Source of the DNA: Geodermatophilus telluris
GTDB taxonomy: Bacteria > Actinomycetota > Actinomycetes > Mycobacteriales > Geodermatophilaceae
Direction of reading: 5' to 3'
DNA: 64,000 nucleotides
NCBI RefSeq assembly: GCF_900102745.1
Contig: NZ_FMZF01000004.1
Location: forward strand, 1-64,000
Position 1 is the first letter of the stretch. Each line of letters opens with the position of its first letter. Below the pieces are notes generated by a model that was given only the letters and a program-made list of their open reading frames with translations, was not told where the DNA came from and did no database searches. The position numbers and the translations under genes were made by a program. This document shows, in pieces, positions 42,870 to 51,142 of this stretch.

Positions 42870-43655
42870 GTGGTGAGCATCGGGGCACTGGCACGGCTGG
42901 CGGGCACGACGACGCGGGCGATCCGGCACTACCACGAGGTCGGCCTGCTGCCCGAGCCGCGACGACGCCCCAACGGCTACCGCGACTACGACCTGCGTGA
43001 CGCGGTCCGGCTGCTGCGGGTCCGCCGGCTGGCCGACCTCGGCCTGTCGCTGCCGGAGGTCACCGCCGCCCTCCGCGACGACCCGGCCGCCGAGGTCCCT
43101 GCTGCGGTCGACGGCACCGCGCTGCGTGCGTCCCTGTCGGCGCTCGACGCCGAGCTCGCGCGCCAGGAGGAGTCCATCCGTGCCCGGCGGCGCGAGCTCG
43201 CCGCCCTGCTCGCCGGCGACACGGACCCGAGCAGACCCGCCGAGGTGGCCGGGCTCCTGGAGGGACTGGCCCTCGCCGCGCCCGGTGCGCCGGACCGGGC
43301 GCTCGAGCGTGACGGCGAGCTGCTCGAGGTCCTCGCCGCGGCGGATCCGGACCGCTTCGGCGTGGTGGCCACCGCCTACCGCGCGATCGTCGACGATCCG
43401 GCGGCCGTGACCGCCATGACCGCCTGGGCAGGCCGGTTCGAGGCCCTGGCCACCGCCCGGCCGGACGATCCGGCGGTCGCGGCACTCGCCACGGAGCTCG
43501 CCGCGGCCGGCCGCGAGTGGTTCCCCGGCGTGGCCGACGGCCCGGACGGGACCACGGACGCCACCGCCTGGAACGCCTTCCTCGCCGGGCTGGCCCCCGC
43601 TCAGCGGCGCTGCGTGGAGCTGGCCGGCCGGGAGTGGTCGACGTGCGCGCGCTGA
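42870..43655 (+). CDS. MerR family transcriptional regulator
   Basis: A 261-residue regulator. Residues 1-70 form the winged-helix DNA-binding domain (IGALARLAGTTTRAIRHYHE, VGLLPEPRRRPNGYRDYDL, RRLADLGLSLPEV), followed by a coiled-coil dimerisation helix with DAELARQEESIRARRRELAAL and an Ala-rich ligand domain without metal-binding cysteines. The effector is unknown, possibly an organic molecule. The first of two adjacent GTG codons lies seven bases after the -10, so translation is probably leaderless. It overlaps the next gene by 13 bases. Confidence 0.92.
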   Translation: MVSIGALARLAGTTTRAIRHYHEVGLLPEPRRRPNGYRDYDLRDAVRLLRVRRLADLGLSLPEVTAALRDDPAAEVPAAVDGTALRASLSALDAELARQEESIRARRRELAALLAGDTDPSRPAEVAGLLEGLALAAPGAPDRALERDGELLEVLAAADPDRFGVVATAYRAIVDDPAAVTAMTAWAGRFEALATARPDDPAVAALATELAAAGREWFPGVADGPDGTTDATAWNAFLAGLAPAQRRCVELAGREWSTCAR

Positions 43656-44458
43656 GGTGGACCGCCCCCGGGGTGCTGGCCGTCGAGGCCGTCCTCGTCC
43701 TCGGCGGGCGGTTGTCGGTGGGCGCGGCCGCGCTGGTGTTCGTGGGGGTCGAGCTGCTGCTGACGGCGGCGGTGGTCGCCGGCGCCACCCGTCGGTTCGG
43801 CCGGGAACGGGCCGGCGGAGGTGACCGCGCGCAGGCACTCGCCGCCGCCCTGCGCGCGGGGCTGCCCCGACCGGTCGCGACGGCGCTGCTGCACGAGGCC
43901 CGGATCGTCGCGTCGCTGGTGCTCTTCCTGCGGCGCCGGCGGCACGGCGTCCCCGTGGGCGCGGTGGCCATCGGGTACGAGCGGGCGCTGCGCCCGTTGG
44001 CGGTGACCTTCCTCGTGCTGGCCGTCCTCGAGCTCGTGGTCGTGGAGGTCGCCGTCCCGTGGCCGGCCGTGCGCGCCGTGCTGCTCGTGCTGGGCGTCTA
44101 CACGGGGCTCGTGGTGGCGGGCATGGCCGCGGGCAACGTCGTGCGCCCGCACGTGCTCACCGGCACCGCACTGCGGCTGCGGTCGGGCACCTGGGCCGAC
44201 GTCAGCATCCCGCTCGACCGCGTGGCCCACGCGACCGTGCGCCGGCGGGTCGCTCCCGACCGCACGGTCGCGGTCGAGGACGGCGTCCTCGCGATGGGCA
44301 TCGGGGGCGGGACCACCGTCGACGTCACGCTGACCGCGCCGACCGAGCTGACCGTCGGGAGGCGGCGGGAGACGGTCAGCGCCCTGCGCTTCGCCGCCGA
44401 CGACCCCGCTGACGCGGTCGCCGCCATCCGTGCCGCCCGGACCGCCGTCGCCCCGTAG
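43643..44458 (+). CDS. Membrane protein coupled to the MerR regulator
   Basis: A 271-residue protein with about four hydrophobic segments (two in residues 10-50, two near 125-175) and a hydrophilic C-terminal domain of about 90 residues containing DVSIPLDRVAHATVRRR and MGIGGGTTVDVTLT, suggestive of a PH-like or beta-rich domain. GTG 43643 follows GGGAG and lies inside the end of the merR gene, so the two are coupled. I do not recognise the family; it may be the regulator's target. Confidence 0.75.
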   Translation: MRALRWTAPGVLAVEAVLVLGGRLSVGAAALVFVGVELLLTAAVVAGATRRFGRERAGGGDRAQALAAALRAGLPRPVATALLHEARIVASLVLFLRRRRHGVPVGAVAIGYERALRPLAVTFLVLAVLELVVVEVAVPWPAVRAVLLVLGVYTGLVVAGMAAGNVVRPHVLTGTALRLRSGTWADVSIPLDRVAHATVRRRVAPDRTVAVEDGVLAMGIGGGTTVDVTLTAPTELTVGRRRETVSALRFAADDPADAVAAIRAARTAVAP

Positions 44459-44506
44459 TGGGCGCAGTCCGCCCCGGCCGGTCCGGCGACGCGGTCCCCG
44501 GCCCCG

Positions 44507-44542
44507 GGACGGTGGTGCCGGGACGGCCCGGCACCACCGTCC
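44507..44542. terminator. Bidirectional terminator hairpin
   Basis: GGACGGTGGTGCCGGG at 44507-44522 and its perfect complement at 44527-44542 enclose a four-base loop. It sits between the convergent genes ending at 44458 and 44547. Confidence 0.85.
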
Positions 44543-44546
44543 GCGG

Positions 44547-45947
44547 TCAGGCCCGGTCGCGGTGGCGGCGCAGCAGCTCGGCGTAGAGCCGGCCGCTGTC
44601 CTTCACCGTGCGCCGCTGGGTGGCGTAGTCGACGTGCACGAGGCCGAAGCGCTGGTCGTAGCCGCGGGCCCACTCGAAGTTGTCCAGCAGCGACCAGGCG
44701 AAGTAGCCACGGACGTCGGCACCGCGGTCGACCGCCGCGGTCAGCGCGCCCAGGTGCCGGACCAGGTAGTCGACCCGCTCCGGGTCGTGCACCGCCCCCT
44801 CGGCGTCGACCTCGTCCGCCCACGCCGAGCCGTTCTCGGTGACCACCAGTGGCAGGCCCGGGGCACGCTCGGCCAGCCACAGCAGCACCTCGGTGAAGGC
44901 GTCCGGGCTGATCCCCCAGCCCATGGTCGTCGTCGGCCCCGCGGGGTCGAGCTCCACGACGTCCTGCCCGCCGATGAACGGCGAGGGCCCCCTGCCCTCC
45001 GGGCGCGGGCCGGCCTGCACGGTGTTCTCGAAGTAGTAGTTGACGCCCAGCCAGTCCAGCGGCGCGGCGATCACCTCGAGGTCGCCGTCGCGCACCGGCA
45101 GCGGGGCGCCGGCGGCCTCGAGGTCGGCGACGACGTCGGCCGGGTAGGCGCCGTGCACCGCCGGCTCGAGGAACACCCGGTTCTGCTGGCCGTCGAGCCG
45201 GCGGGCGGCGTCGACGTCGGCCGGGGCGTCGCTCGCCGGGCGCATCGGGGTGAAGTTCAGCGTGATGCCGAGGTCGCTCACCCCGGCCGCACGGAGCCGG
45301 GCGGCGGCGAGGCCGTGGCCCAGCAGCAGGTGGTGGACGGCGCGGGCCCCGGCGACCGGGTCCTGCAGGCCCGGCGCGTGCTCCCCGGCGACGTGGCCGA
45401 GCAGCGCGCTGACCATCGGCTCGTTGAGCGTCGACCAGTGCCGCACCCGGTCGCCGAGGGCGTCGACGACGACGGCCGCGTAGTCGGCGAAGCGGGCCGC
45501 GGTGTCCCGGTCGGCCCACCCGCCGCGGTCCTGCAGCGCCTGCGGCAGGTCCCAGTGGTAGAGCGTGAGCCAGGGGTCGACACCGGCCTCGAGCAGGGTG
45601 TCGACGAGCCGGCGGTAGAAGTCCAGGCCGCGCTGCTCGACCCGGCCGGCGCCCTCGGGCAGCACGCGCGGCCACGCCACGGAGAAGCGGTAGGCCGACA
45701 GCCCCAGGTCGGCCATGAGCGCGACGTCGTCGCGGTAGCGGTGGTAGTGGTCGACGGCGAGGTCGCCGGTGTGGCCCTCGAACGTGCGGCCGGGCGTGTG
45801 GCTGAAGGTGTCCCAGATCGACCGGCCCCGTCCGTCCTCGTCGACGGCGCCCTCGATCTGGTAGGCCGCGGTGGCGGCGCCGAAGACGAAGCCGGGTGGG
45901 AACGACAGGCCGGCGAGGAGGTCCTCGCGCGGGGCGTCGGTCGTCAT
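44547..45947 (-). CDS. Beta-glucosidase, glycoside hydrolase family 1
   Basis: A 466-residue cytoplasmic enzyme that hydrolyses beta-glucosides. [19 protein letters not shown] is the N-terminal GH1 signature; the acid/base is Glu176 in TLNEPM and the nucleophile Glu371 in VVTENGSAW; the aglycone region [19 protein letters not shown] is intact. No signal peptide, so substrates must be imported disaccharides or glycosides. ATG 45947 follows GGAGGT. No sugar transporter is adjacent. Confidence 0.95.
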   Translation of the reverse strand: MTTDAPREDLLAGLSFPPGFVFGAATAAYQIEGAVDEDGRGRSIWDTFSHTPGRTFEGHTGDLAVDHYHRYRDDVALMADLGLSAYRFSVAWPRVLPEGAGRVEQRGLDFYRRLVDTLLEAGVDPWLTLYHWDLPQALQDRGGWADRDTAARFADYAAVVVDALGDRVRHWSTLNEPMVSALLGHVAGEHAPGLQDPVAGARAVHHLLLGHGLAAARLRAAGVSDLGITLNFTPMRPASDAPADVDAARRLDGQQNRVFLEPAVHGAYPADVVADLEAAGAPLPVRDGDLEVIAAPLDWLGVNYYFENTVQAGPRPEGRGPSPFIGGQDVVELDPAGPTTTMGWGISPDAFTEVLLWLAERAPGLPLVVTENGSAWADEVDAEGAVHDPERVDYLVRHLGALTAAVDRGADVRGYFAWSLLDNFEWARGYDQRFGLVHVDYATQRRTVKDSGRLYAELLRRHRDRA

Positions 45948-46027
45948 GGGGAGGGACCTCCGGGAGCGGTGCGACGGGTTGCCCTGCGGGTCTACACCAC
46001 GCGCCGGGCGGGCCGGGCGGCGGTCGC

Positions 46028-46516
46028 TCAGCCCTCGCTCCAGGCCGGCCGGCCGGTGTCCACCTGCCACACCAGGACGGGACCGCCGTCGAGGCGCAGC
46101 ACCACCCCGCCGGGCACGCCGGGGCCGTCGTCCCCGACCCACAGCCGGGCGTCGGGCCGGCCGAGTTCGACCCACCCCCGCACCGCCCGGTGCACCGCGT
46201 GGGACGGCGCCGCGTCGGGGTCGGCCGCCCGCAGGTACGCCTGGACGACGCGCGCCCCCTCCGGCCCGGCCACCTCGTCGTGCGCCAGCCCGGTCCCGGC
46301 CCGCAGCACGCCCACGTCGCCGGCGGCCATCGGCGCGCCCTCCCCCCAGGCGTGGGTGAGCGCGCCGGCCAGCACCACCGCCACGACGTCGACGGCCCGG
46401 TGGTCGTGGCGGCCGTACCCGGTGGCCGGTGACAGCCGGTCGTCGGTGACCCGCAGCAGCGGGCCCAGCGACCCGTCACCCGGCTCGAGCAGCGTGCGGC
46501 CGGCGAGGCCGGTCAC
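46028..46516 (-). CDS. Short pirin-like cupin protein
   Basis: A 162-residue cupin related to the N-terminal half of pirins. The metal ligands are in [17 protein letters not shown] and [11 protein letters not shown] (His-x-His and later His/Glu), in the pirin order. Typical pirins are about 290 residues with a second cupin; here the C-terminal half is short and probably not metal-binding. Activity could be quercetinase-like or none. GTG 46516 overlaps the stop of the PAP2 gene (GTGA). Confidence 0.75.
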   Translation of the reverse strand: MTGLAGRTLLEPGDGSLGPLLRVTDDRLSPATGYGRHDHRAVDVVAVVLAGALTHAWGEGAPMAAGDVGVLRAGTGLAHDEVAGPEGARVVQAYLRAADPDAAPSHAVHRAVRGWVELGRPDARLWVGDDGPGVPGGVVLRLDGGPVLVWQVDTGRPAWSEG

Positions 46517-47220
46517 CGGGGCACCTCGCGCGGGGGCACCGCGGCGGGGCCGCCGGGCAGGCCGCGGGCGACCAGTGCGACCGCCAGCGACCACACCGTC
46601 CCCAGCGCCAGGCCGCCGAGGACGTCGGAGAGGAAGTGCACGCCCAGCCACATCCGGGTCAGCCCCACGAGGACGGCGAGGGCGACCCCGGCGACGACGG
46701 CGACCGGGCGGGCGCGCGCGGTCAGCCGCGGCCAGGCCAGCACCAGCCCGACGGTGACCAGCGTGGCGATCCCCGAGGAGTGCCCGCTCGGGTAGGACAG
46801 CGACTCGTAGGTCAGCCCGCCGTTCTCGAACGCCGGCCGCGCCCGGCCCACGAACTCCTTGAGCGCGGTGGTCAGCGGGCCGACGGCGCCGATGGCGACG
46901 ACCACCCACAGCAGCGTGCGCCACAGCCGGCGGCGGACCAGCCAGACCAGCGCCGGGAGGAACACCAGCACGCGGAACCAGGTGGTGCCGGGTGTGGTGA
47001 GCACCTCCAGCAGGCCGCCGACCAGCGCGGTGCGGTCGTCGCCGGCGTAGAGCGACCGGCTGACCGCGTCGTCGAGGCGGACCTGCGGCGCGAGGCCGGT
47101 GAGCACCCCGGCGCCGAGCGCCACGAGGACGGCGAGCCCGGCGCCGATCGCGGCCTGCACCCGGCGGCGGGTCCGGCGGGGGGCGGGGGGCGGCGCGGTG
47201 GCGGGTGCGGCGGGCTCCAC
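46513..47220 (-). CDS. PAP2-family phosphatase
   Basis: A 235-residue membrane phosphatase with six hydrophobic segments. The three acid-phosphatase motifs are present: KEFVGRARP, YPSGHSSG and TRMWLGVHFLSDVLGG. Likely substrates are phosphatidate, undecaprenyl diphosphate or prenyl phosphates at the outer face. Start GTG 47220 lies close after GGGGGA. Divergent from fasR with 44 bases between start codons. Confidence 0.92.
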   Translation of the reverse strand: MEPAAPATAPPPAPRRTRRRVQAAIGAGLAVLVALGAGVLTGLAPQVRLDDAVSRSLYAGDDRTALVGGLLEVLTTPGTTWFRVLVFLPALVWLVRRRLWRTLLWVVVAIGAVGPLTTALKEFVGRARPAFENGGLTYESLSYPSGHSSGIATLVTVGLVLAWPRLTARARPVAVVAGVALAVLVGLTRMWLGVHFLSDVLGGLALGTVWSLAVALVARGLPGGPAAVPPREVPR

Positions 47221-47264
47221 TCCCCCACTCTCCCCGACTCCCCGGGCCGTGACACGCTGACCGG

Positions 47265-48443
47265 GTGGCCCACCGGGTGAGCGACCACCCGCCGTCGGCG
47301 GCGACGCTGCGGCGGCTGGAGCGCGCCTCCGGGGCGATCGCCACCCGCGCGGTGGCCCGCATGGACGACGACCTGCCGTGGTTCCGCACCCTGCCCGCCG
47401 ACCAGCGCTCCTGGGTGGGGCTGGTGGCGCAGGCCGGCATCGCCTCGCTGGTCGAGTGGTGCCGCCACCCCGGCCGCCCGCCGCGGCTCACCGGCGAGGT
47501 GTTCGGCGCCGCCCCCCGGGAGCTCGTGCGGGTCATGCCGCTCAAGCACACCGTCGACCTGGTCAAGCTCACCGCCGAGGTCATGGACGACCACGTCGAG
47601 TCCGTCGCCGAGCCCGGGGACGCCGACGCGCTGCGCGTGGCGGTGCTGCAGTACAGCCGCGAGGTCGCCTTCGCCACCGCGCACGTCTACGCCAGCTTCG
47701 CCGAGAACCGCGGCGCCTGGGACGCCCGGCTCGAGGCGCTGGTGGTCGACGCGCTGGTGCGCGGCGAGCGCTCCGAGGAGCTGCCCGGTCGCGCCGCGGC
47801 GCTCGGCTGGGCGGGCACCAGCCCGGTGACCGTGCTCGTCGGTGCCGCTCCCGACGTCGGCGACGCGCACGCCGCCGTCCGCCGGGCCGCCCGCTCGCAG
47901 TCCTGCGAGGTGATGGTCGGGGTGCACGCCGACCAGCTCGTCGTCGTCCTCGGCGGCGCCGACGACGTGGGGACGGCGGCCGACCGGGTGGCCGAGGAGT
48001 TCGGGCCGGGCCCGGTGGTGCTCGGCCCGGTGGTCGACCGGCTCAGCGACGCGGGCGGGTCGGCCGCCGCCGCGCTGGCCGGCTGGCGGGCGGCCCGCGC
48101 CTGGCCCGGGGCGCCCCGACCGGTGCGGGCCGACGCGCTGCTGCCCGAGCGCGCCCTCGACGGCGACCCGCTGGCCCGCGCGGCGCTCACCGAGCGGGTG
48201 GTCCGGCCGCTGCGCGGCGCCGGCGGCGGGGTGCTGGAGACGGTGCGCGCGGTGCTCGCCGGCGGGGGCAACCTGGAGGCCAGCGCGCGGGCGCTGTTCG
48301 TGCACCCCAACACGGTCCGCTACCGCCTCAAGCGGGCCACCGAGCTGACCGGCCAGGTGGCCACCGACCCCCGGGGCGCCTGGACGCTTCAGGTGGCCCT
48401 CGTCCTCGCCGACCTCGACGGCGGCCGCTCCCTCTGGCACTGA
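47265..48443 (+). CDS. fasR: PucR-family regulator of fatty acid synthesis, FasR-like
   Basis: A 392-residue regulator whose C-terminal HTH of the PucR/CdaR type is clear: NLEASARALFVHPNTVRYRLKR then ATELTGQ. The N-terminal part (about 90-250) resembles the GGDEF-like ligand domain of these proteins. Position directly before fabD-fabH-acpP-fabF is the same as Streptomyces FasR, an activator of that operon, so the assignment rests on family and synteny. GTG 47265 may be leaderless (CACGCT six bases upstream); a second GTG at 47277 is possible. Confidence 0.88.
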   Translation: MAHRVSDHPPSAATLRRLERASGAIATRAVARMDDDLPWFRTLPADQRSWVGLVAQAGIASLVEWCRHPGRPPRLTGEVFGAAPRELVRVMPLKHTVDLVKLTAEVMDDHVESVAEPGDADALRVAVLQYSREVAFATAHVYASFAENRGAWDARLEALVVDALVRGERSEELPGRAAALGWAGTSPVTVLVGAAPDVGDAHAAVRRAARSQSCEVMVGVHADQLVVVLGGADDVGTAADRVAEEFGPGPVVLGPVVDRLSDAGGSAAAALAGWRAARAWPGAPRPVRADALLPERALDGDPLARAALTERVVRPLRGAGGGVLETVRAVLAGGGNLEASARALFVHPNTVRYRLKRATELTGQVATDPRGAWTLQVALVLADLDGGRSLWH

Positions 48444-48452
48444 GGGCGCCGG

Positions 48453-48556
48453 GCACGTCCGCGGACGTGCACGCGGCTCCGTGTGGTCCCCACCACGGAT
48501 CGGGCCTCCGGCGGCGCGTCCACGGCCCGTCTTTGGAGGGTTCCCACAGAAGACGG
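48453..48556. promoter_or_regulatory. Palindromes in the fasR-fabD intergenic region
   Basis: An 18-bp perfect palindrome with core CACGTCCGCGGACGTG lies at 48453-48470, nine bases after the fasR stop. A second dyad at 48527-48556 has arms CCGTCTT and AAGACGG around GGGTTCCC-type symmetry. The second is a candidate operator for FasR at the fab operon promoter; the first could be the fasR terminator. Both roles are inference. Confidence 0.5.
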
Positions 48557-48593
48557 CGGTGAGCTTTCGTGCCCGGCGAGCGCGCGGGGACCG

Positions 48594-49820
48594 GTGTCCT
48601 CTGACACGGTGGAGGGCGTGCTGGCCGTCCTCGCCCCCGGACAGGGTGCCCAGAAGCCCGGGATGCTCACCCCCTGGTTGGAGCTCCCCGGCGCCGAGTC
48701 CTTCTTCCGCTGGGCCGGTGCGATCGCCGACGCCGACCTGCTGACCCTCGGCACCACCGGCGACGCCGAGGCCATCAGGGACACCGCGGTCACCCAGCCG
48801 CTGGTCGTCGCGATGAGCCTGTTCGTCGCCCGCGAGCTCGGCGGCCTGCCCGGCCCGGTCGCGCACTCGCCGCAGACCGGCCGCGACGTCGTCATCACCG
48901 GGCACAGCGTCGGCGAGCTGACCGCCGCCGCGCTGGCCGGCGTCCTGTCGGTCGAGGCCGCGATCGCGCTGACCGCGGTGCGCGGCCGGGCGATGGCGCG
49001 CGCGTGCGCGCTCACCCCCACCGGCATGTCCGCCGTCCTGGGGGGCGACGCCGACGAGCTCGCCGCCGCGCTGGAGCAGCACGGCCTGGCCGCGGCCAAC
49101 CTCAACGGCGGCGGGCAGACCGTCGTCGCCGGGCCGCTCGAGGGCCTGGCCGCGCTCAAGGCCGCCCCGCCGGCCGGGACGCGGGTGCTGCCGCTGTCGG
49201 TGGCCGGCGCGTTCCACACCCCCTACATGGCGCCCGCCCGCGAGGAGCTCGAGGCCCTGGTCGGCGGCCTGCGGCCGGCCGACCCCAGCCGCCTGCTGCT
49301 GTCCAACGCCGACGGCGCGGCGGTCTCCTCCGGCGCCGAGGTGCTCTCCCGCCTGGTCAGCCAGGTCACCAGCCCGGTGCGCTTCGACGCCTGCCTGGCC
49401 ACGCTGCGCGAGCTCGGTGTCACCGCGGCCATCGAGCTCCCCCCGGCCGGCGCGCTGGCCGGCCTGGCCAAGCGCGAGTGGAAGGGCGCGGACGTGGAGG
49501 TGCTGGCCCTGTCGGGTCCCGGCGACCTCGACCGCGCCCGCGCGCTCATCGACGCCGCCCGGGGCCGGCCCGAGCCCCAGCACCAGCCGGACTGGCGGGT
49601 CGTCGTCTCCCCCGTCCGCGGCACGGTCAGCCCCGCCGACGTCGCCGAGGGCACCCGGCTGCCGGCCGGCACGCCGCTGGGCCGCATCCGCAGCCGCCGC
49701 GGCGAGGCCGACGTCTCGGCCGGCTACGACGGCGTCCTCGCCGAGTGGCTGGTCCAGGACGGCGACCTGGTCGACGCCGGCGACCCCCTCGCCCGTCTCT
49801 ACCCGGAGGTCTCCGCGTGA
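48594..49820 (+). CDS. fabD: Malonyl-CoA:ACP transacylase with C-terminal biotinyl/lipoyl-like domain
   Basis: A 408-residue protein. Residues 1-315 are FabD, which loads malonyl from CoA onto ACP: LAPGQGAQKPGML, nucleophile in GHSVGELTAA, GRAMARAC, and His in VAGAFHTPYM. From about residue 333 a 75-residue tail reads VVVSPVRGTVSPADVAEGT...DGVLAEWLVQDGDLVDAGDP, a hammerhead fold like biotin carboxyl carrier proteins, but the MKM tripeptide is replaced by RRG (Arg at the lysine position, residue 369), so it should not be biotinylated or lipoylated. Start GTG 48594 chosen; GTG 48609 and 48618 are alternatives. Confidence 0.92.
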   Translation: MSSDTVEGVLAVLAPGQGAQKPGMLTPWLELPGAESFFRWAGAIADADLLTLGTTGDAEAIRDTAVTQPLVVAMSLFVARELGGLPGPVAHSPQTGRDVVITGHSVGELTAAALAGVLSVEAAIALTAVRGRAMARACALTPTGMSAVLGGDADELAAALEQHGLAAANLNGGGQTVVAGPLEGLAALKAAPPAGTRVLPLSVAGAFHTPYMAPAREELEALVGGLRPADPSRLLLSNADGAAVSSGAEVLSRLVSQVTSPVRFDACLATLRELGVTAAIELPPAGALAGLAKREWKGADVEVLALSGPGDLDRARALIDAARGRPEPQHQPDWRVVVSPVRGTVSPADVAEGTRLPAGTPLGRIRSRRGEADVSAGYDGVLAEWLVQDGDLVDAGDPLARLYPEVSA

Positions 49821-50782
49821 CCATCCACCTCAGGAAGGGCGCCCCCGGCACCCGCGTCCTCGGCCTCGGCTCCTACCGTCCCCGCCGCCGGGTGACCAAC
49901 CACGAGCTCGCCCAGGTCATGGACACCAACGACGAGTGGATCCAGAGCCGCGTCGGCATCGCCGAGCGTCGCTGGGCCTCCGAGGACGAGACGCTCGTCG
50001 AGATGGCCGTCGCCGCCGGCGGCAAGGCGCTCGCGGCCAGCGGCCTGGCGCCCGACGAGGTCGACCTGGTCGTGCTCGCCAGCGCGAGCCTCCGGGCCCC
50101 CATCCCGGGCATCGGCCCGCAGGTCGCCCACCGCCTGGGCATCCCCCGGCCGGGCGCCTTCGACCTCAACGCCGGCTGCGCCGGCTTCTGCTACGCCCTC
50201 GGGGTGGCCTCCGACGCCATCCGCAGCGGCTCGGCGCGCAACGCGCTGGTCGTCGGCGTCGAGCGGCTCACCGACGTCACCGACCAGACCGACCGCTCGA
50301 CGGCGGTCATCTTCGCCGACGGCGCCGGTGCCGCGGTGGTCGGCGCCGCCGAGGAGCCCGGCATCGGCCCGGTCGTGTGGGGCAGCGACGGCGACCAGTA
50401 CAACGCCATCGAGATCGCCGCGGGCAGCTCGACGATGACGATGGCCGGCCAGGCCGTGTACCGCTGGGCCACCACCAAGCTCACCGACACCCTCGTCGAG
50501 GCGATGGAGGCCGCCGGCGTCGGACCCGACGACATCGACGTGTTCGCCCCGCACCAGGCCAACCTGCGCATCGTCGAGTCGATGACCCGCAAGCTCGGCT
50601 TCGGCGAGAAGACCGTCGTCGCCCGCGACATCGTGCAGGCCGGCAACACCTCGGCCGCGTCGGTGCCGCTGGCGCTCACCGCCCTGCTGGAGTCCGGCGA
50701 GGCCAAGAGCGGCGACCTCGCCCTCGTCCTCGGCTACGGCGCGGGCCTGACCTTCGCCGGACAGGTGTTCCGCCTGCCCTGA
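49817..50782 (+). CDS. fabH: 3-oxoacyl-ACP synthase III
   Basis: A 321-residue KAS III that starts fatty acid synthesis by condensing an acyl-CoA primer with malonyl-ACP. The catalytic Cys is in LNAGCAGFCYAL, His in APHQANLRI and Asn in GNTSAASVPLAL; GYGAGLTFAGQV is the C-terminal signature. Primer preference (acetyl or branched) cannot be read. GTG 49817 overlaps the fabD stop (GTGA). Confidence 0.96.
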   Translation: MTIHLRKGAPGTRVLGLGSYRPRRRVTNHELAQVMDTNDEWIQSRVGIAERRWASEDETLVEMAVAAGGKALAASGLAPDEVDLVVLASASLRAPIPGIGPQVAHRLGIPRPGAFDLNAGCAGFCYALGVASDAIRSGSARNALVVGVERLTDVTDQTDRSTAVIFADGAGAAVVGAAEEPGIGPVVWGSDGDQYNAIEIAAGSSTMTMAGQAVYRWATTKLTDTLVEAMEAAGVGPDDIDVFAPHQANLRIVESMTRKLGFGEKTVVARDIVQAGNTSAASVPLALTALLESGEAKSGDLALVLGYGAGLTFAGQVFRLP

Positions 50783-50859
50783 CGGGCACTGTGACCCCCG
50801 GGCCCACCGGGGCCCGACGGCGGGCAGCCCCGCCATCCACCGAGAGAGAGGACCTCAGC

Positions 50860-51096
50860 GTGAGCGAGGACATCCAGGCAGGTCTGGCCGAGATCCTGGA
50901 GGAGGTCGCCGGGGTCGCTCCCGCCGACGCCACCCCGGAGAAGTCGTTCACCGAGGACCTCGACGTCGACTCCCTGTCGATGGTCGAGATCGCCACCGCC
51001 GTCGAGGACAAGTTCGGCGTGGCCATCCCCGACGACGAGCTCGGCAACATCAAGACCGTCGGCGACGCGATCAGCTTCATCCAGAAGAACAAGTAG
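50860..51096 (+). CDS. acpP: Acyl carrier protein
   Basis: A 78-residue acidic ACP with the phosphopantetheine attachment Ser38 in DLDVDSLSMVE, flanked by the usual helices and ending GDAISFIQKNK. It carries growing acyl chains for FabD, FabH and FabF. GTG 50860 follows GAGAGAGGACC. Its place between fabH and fabF is the standard actinobacterial order. Confidence 0.96.
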   Translation: MSEDIQAGLAEILEEVAGVAPADATPEKSFTEDLDVDSLSMVEIATAVEDKFGVAIPDDELGNIKTVGDAISFIQKNK

Positions 51097-51142
51097 CAGG
51101 TCCCCCGGCCCCCGGCCGCACCGCTCCCAGGAGGAAACCGTC

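Noticed and set aside
48594-49820. FabD tail as an active biotin carrier for AccD
   Set aside because: The lysine position is Arg (RRG instead of MKM), so the standard modification is not possible.
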